A stretch of DNA of 64,000 nucleotides from Cuneatibacter sp. NSJ-177 (lineage in GTDB: Bacteria > Bacillota > Clostridia > Lachnospirales > Lachnospiraceae): the NCBI RefSeq assembly GCF_022867805.1, contig NZ_JALIFO010000002.1, positions 124,001 to 188,000 on the forward strand. Direction: 5' to 3'. This document shows positions 61,222 to 64,000 of this stretch, piece after piece. The notes under the pieces were generated by a model, which saw nothing but the letters and a program-made list of their open reading frames with translations, was not told the DNA's origin and ran no database searches. Each line of letters begins with the position of its first letter. The stretch's first letter is position 1. A program made the translations under genes and the position numbers.

Positions 61222-62427
61222 TTATTTCACCTCACCGCTCATTGCTGCTTCAATACATTCATCTAGGTTCCGGATCACAAAATGAATCTCTCTGCGTTTT
61301 GGATAATACGCACATTTCGGCGACTCTGTCACGCCGTACTTTCCCGACAAGAAATGCCAGCACGGCTGATCCGGGCAAGTATCCGGAATGACCTCGGCGC
61401 CCGCGGCATTGAGAATCCCGGTCAGATCCATACGGTCTGCCATTTCTTTTGTAAAGCTGGATACCAGAATGTACATCGGAACAGCCAGTTTCTTCCCTTC
61501 CACCAATTTCGCAATGTGGCGAACCTGATCGAGATTAAAGTGAGGGCAGCCAAACATGGCAAACTCGATCCTGCGGCTGCCTTCTTCGCTGACCATGTCC
61601 CGCCCGTCTTTCAGATCTTGATTGGTGATCACCACCTCATATTTCGGCTTGCGTCCTCCGAAAGCAGCTTCAAGGGTCTGTGCTTCCGGGGTGAACCCTA
61701 AAATATGATACATGGTGTAAGCGCCGGAGGTATTCAGCTGTGCGCCCAGGTTTGTTAATGCTGCAGGTGAAATATTTTTAGGAAGACCGGAGAACACGGG
61801 AATCCCCTCTCCGATTTTCTTTCCGCACATGCCGAGATAGTGATAATCCGAATCATCCTTCATGTCAGCTTCCACATGAACCAGGATATCCCCTTTTCGG
61901 TTCTCACTAAGCAGCAGGCCATATTCCGGCACATAGCCGGTGATCGCGGCACATAAAGCGCTGTTGGCCCCCTCCCGGTTCGATCTGGCCCCCCAGACAG
62001 AGTTAATGTAAGGCGTGGCGCTGGACTCTGAGTACGCGCAAATCTCGCCGAACTTTGGAATGTTCATCTCCGTGTAGGGCGTACAGTTATAGGACAGGAC
62101 CGCGCCCAGTCCTTTGTAGGCGTTGTGGGTCCGCATCATTAAATCCGCATACTCCGGCGCAACCATGTTGCGTTTGGTGAAATACTCATAGCAGAAGCCC
62201 GGATTGACCGTGGGGGCGACGCGGCACTTGGCCCCGCCGGCCAGCAATTTTTCCGCAAACCACAAATCCGCTTCCTGATTACTCAGGGCCACATGGGCAC
62301 GGGTGATAGGCACCATCCGGGGCGCGTCAAAGGACTCCCCGATCGCAAACTGGATTTTCATGGCATAGGCTGTGCCCGCGCCGTATTCGCCTTCCAGCAT
62401 CGCCTTTTGTTCCTCGTTCAAAACCAT
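61222..62427 (-). CDS. Aconitase X catalytic subunit, DUF521
   Basis: 401-residue iron-sulfur dehydratase large subunit. Family segments: SYNCTPYTEMNIPKFGEICA, YSESSATPYINSVWGARSNR and FAMFGCPHFNLDQVRHIAK, with cysteines for an Fe-S cluster. First gene of the main island operon, 240 bp after its promoter. The combination with TRAP, LarA and molybdenum enzymes is unusual; it suggests dehydration of a hydroxy acid. Confidence 0.92.
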   Translation of the reverse strand: MVLNEEQKAMLEGEYGAGTAYAMKIQFAIGESFDAPRMVPITRAHVALSNQEADLWFAEKLLAGGAKCRVAPTVNPGFCYEYFTKRNMVAPEYADLMMRTHNAYKGLGAVLSYNCTPYTEMNIPKFGEICAYSESSATPYINSVWGARSNREGANSALCAAITGYVPEYGLLLSENRKGDILVHVEADMKDDSDYHYLGMCGKKIGEGIPVFSGLPKNISPAALTNLGAQLNTSGAYTMYHILGFTPEAQTLEAAFGGRKPKYEVVITNQDLKDGRDMVSEEGSRRIEFAMFGCPHFNLDQVRHIAKLVEGKKLAVPMYILVSSFTKEMADRMDLTGILNAAGAEVIPDTCPDQPCWHFLSGKYGVTESPKCAYYPKRREIHFVIRNLDECIEAAMSGEVK

Positions 62428-62565
62428 AACTAACTCCTTCTTCCTTTCACGCGGCGTCGCAGCCGCTTTTTATAAGTATAAAATTCAAGATTCCCGCCTG
62501 ATTCCAATCCGATCAGCTCCCCTTTTCACCGTCCTCGAAAAATCCCCCCTTTTTCTAAAGAAAAT

Positions 62566-62639
62566 AAAAAGGCGTGTTCCTCATCATATCCCAGAATGCT
62601 TCTTATCGAATTCTTTCAAGAATAAAGGAAGGCGCCTTT
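62566..62639 (-). promoter_or_regulatory. Long hairpin in acnX leader (possible attenuator)
   Basis: On the minus strand AAAGGCG..TTCCT (62633-62639, 62626-62630) pairs with AGGAA..CGCCTTT (62577-62581, 62568-62574), followed by TTATTTTCTTT. A smaller ATTCTTGAAAGAAT hairpin sits inside. It lies between promoter and start codon and looks like a terminator, so it may attenuate the operon. Confidence 0.6.
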
Positions 62640-62676
62640 GCCCTTCGGACTGCTTGTATTTCACTTGTATGTAAGT

Positions 62677-62704
62677 ATTATACTCTATCTCATCCAAAAG
62701 TCAA
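62677..62704 (-). promoter_or_regulatory. Promoter of the main catabolic operon
   Basis: TTGACT (62699-62704), 16-bp spacer, TATAAT (62677-62682) on the minus strand. Direct repeats CTTGTAT (62653, 62664 on the plus strand) start 11 bp apart just downstream and may bind a regulator. The remaining gap from 62705 to 62830 is A/T-rich without a gene. Confidence 0.75.
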
Positions 62705-62832
62705 TACTTTTTTAGCATGTGCCTATACGAATTCAATATATATCTAATTGAAAGGCTTATTTATCAGGGATAAGCCCAAAAAGAACTTCTTGAGCCTCTA
62801 TTCAGAAGTTTCTCCCGGTATTTCTTGCAATG

Positions 62833-62876
62833 AAAAAAGGTGAAAGCCGCATCCCCTTACGGTCTCTCACCTCTTT
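62833..62876. terminator. Terminator after second DctP gene
   Basis: AGGTGA..GCCG / CGG..TCACCT stem (about 62838-62850, 62860-62872) with T-runs on both strands' tails. It ends an upstream minus-strand unit entering from the right edge. Confidence 0.7.
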
Positions 62877-62915
62877 TTCTCTCCTCGAATATCCAAAATA
62901 CGGCCGCAGCGCATT

Positions 62916-63968
62916 TTACGGCGTCAAAACGGATAAAATACGGTCCATCTTATCATCCCCATACTGGCTCCGCAGAGCTGCCTCCACCACAGGGCCTGCG
63001 GCCTCTCGCATCTGTTCACGCAGTTCCTCCGAGAGCTCCAGGCTCTCTACTCCCGCCGCTTCCAGCGTCCGTTCGCACCGCTTCTGTTCCGCCTCGTCCA
63101 TCTCAGCGGCGTAATCCGCCGTCTCGGCCGCCACTTCGTTCAGCAGGGCCTGCTCGTCCGCATCCAAAAGATCATAGAATTCTTTTCCCATCAACATACA
63201 ATCAAAGTAAATTTTATGGTTGGTCTTTAGCAGGTAGCGCTGCTGCCGGTGAATCCCGCTGCTGACAATGATGGGCAGAGTATTTTCCTGGGAATTCACC
63301 AGTCCCTGCTGCAGAGCCGCAAAAACCTGGTGGATATCATAAACTGCCGTTTTCGCCCCCAATGACTGCCAGTAAGGGCCCTCCGTCGCATTGGAGGAGA
63401 AAATCCGCATGGTCAGCCGGGAGAAATCCTCAAAGCTCTGCACTTTCACGTTGCTGGTGGCCACCCGGTACTGGGGCGGAAAAGCCGCCAGCAGCTTCGT
63501 CCCCTTCTCTTCACACTCCCTCTCCATGATGCGGCGAATCTCTCCCTCCTGCAAGAGATCCGCGATCTCCGGCAGAGACAGGCGAGACAAAGTCGGAGCC
63601 CAAAGCATCGTCATCACCGAAAGGGTTCCACCGGCTCCAATCCTCATTTCAATGGAGCCATTGATCAAAGCGGCATCATTGTCCGTCACATAGCCTAACG
63701 TGTCGTCCGGAAAAATATCCACCCGGAAATGACCGCCCGACCGTTCCTCTAAGAGTGTCTTAAACTTCTCCGCCACCCGGTGGGCCGCGCTGCTCTCCGG
63801 CATGGAATGGGTCAGGAGAATCACCCTGCCGCCGTCCGGCAGCTCCGCCCGCGTTTCTGTCTGTTTCTGAATGGCGTCAAACAGATATGTTTCTCCGGAA
63901 GCCCCGGCACAGCCTGTCCCCAATAGGACTGCCGCCAGAAACGCGGCGCCTACCATCTTTTTACGCAT
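62916..63968 (-). CDS. TRAP transporter solute-binding lipoprotein (B)
   Basis: 350-residue DctP-like protein. The lipobox is LGTGC, after which the mature protein begins AGASGET. It shows FRVDIFPDDTLGYVTDNDAA, LTMRIFSSNATEGPYWQSLG and the AALQQGLVNSQENTLP loop that replaces the usual GxxDGxExP. It is only distantly like the DctP at 55838. It is complete, with GGAGGAGG upstream, and is likely the last gene of an operon that lies mostly beyond the window; its permeases are not visible. Confidence 0.9.
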   Translation of the reverse strand: MRKKMVGAAFLAAVLLGTGCAGASGETYLFDAIQKQTETRAELPDGGRVILLTHSMPESSAAHRVAEKFKTLLEERSGGHFRVDIFPDDTLGYVTDNDAALINGSIEMRIGAGGTLSVMTMLWAPTLSRLSLPEIADLLQEGEIRRIMERECEEKGTKLLAAFPPQYRVATSNVKVQSFEDFSRLTMRIFSSNATEGPYWQSLGAKTAVYDIHQVFAALQQGLVNSQENTLPIIVSSGIHRQQRYLLKTNHKIYFDCMLMGKEFYDLLDADEQALLNEVAAETADYAAEMDEAEQKRCERTLEAAGVESLELSEELREQMREAAGPVVEAALRSQYGDDKMDRILSVLTP

Positions 63969-64000
63969 GTTCTGCCTCCTCCTTCCGGCGCTGCCGGAAC

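Noticed and set aside
1-64000. tRNA, rRNA genes and intact insertion sequences
   Set aside because: No cloverleaf with CCA-adjacent features, no rRNA sequence and no transposase-like ORF was recognised on either strand.

Overview
The window looks like chromosome from an anaerobic Bacillota of class Clostridia, probably Lachnospiraceae-like. The evidence is a Gram-positive S10-spc-alpha ribosomal cluster with zinc-type S14 and zinc-lid adenylate kinase, a DnaD/DnaI primosome pair, a c-di-AMP phosphodiesterase of GdpP type, Gram-positive riboswitches (TPP, SAM-I, preQ1-I), consensus sigma-A promoters and strong AGGAGG ribosome-binding sites. No rRNA, tRNA, CRISPR array or intact insertion sequence was seen.

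Left part (1-24.9 kb). A truncated M20 amidohydrolase and a metal-dependent amidohydrolase precede a minus-strand operon gdpP-rplI-dnaB-tetR followed by an oleate hydratase gene. An accessory module (amidohydrolase, two membrane proteins, divergent PucR-type regulator) lies between this operon and rpsF-ssb-rpsR, splitting a neighbourhood usually contiguous in Firmicutes. A thiSFGH operon follows, under a TPP riboswitch and two successive terminators. Divergent from it is a MATE exporter/kinase-like pair whose long 5' leader holds two covarying hairpins and a 28-codon leader ORF. Then come a radical SAM gene and a minus-strand operon dnaD-dnaI-prs.

Middle (25-46.9 kb). A DnaA-box cluster separates dnaD from murC. 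Next are queT (preQ1-I riboswitch), a small membrane protein, a ROK glucokinase and metK (SAM-I riboswitch). The complete S10-spc-alpha cluster runs from rpsJ to rplQ on the minus strand. Its gaps contain several palindromic, RNA-structure-like inserts, two of which are diverged copies of one covarying element.

Right part (46.9-64 kb). One minus-strand catabolic island holds aconitase X (two subunits), a three-subunit molybdenum hydroxylase whose FAD subunit has the four-cysteine insert of 4-hydroxybenzoyl-CoA reductase, a DctPQM TRAP transporter, a LarA-type nickel racemase, and a second, conventional three-subunit molybdenum hydroxylase. A second LarA-family protein and a GntR/FCD regulator follow from their own promoter. 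A second DctP-like protein lies at the right edge. Together they suggest uptake, epimerisation, dehydration and molybdenum-dependent redox conversion of an organic acid or aromatic compound whose identity the sequence does not reveal. The best candidates for something undescribed are the MATE leader RNA, the covarying repeats in the spc operon, and this island.
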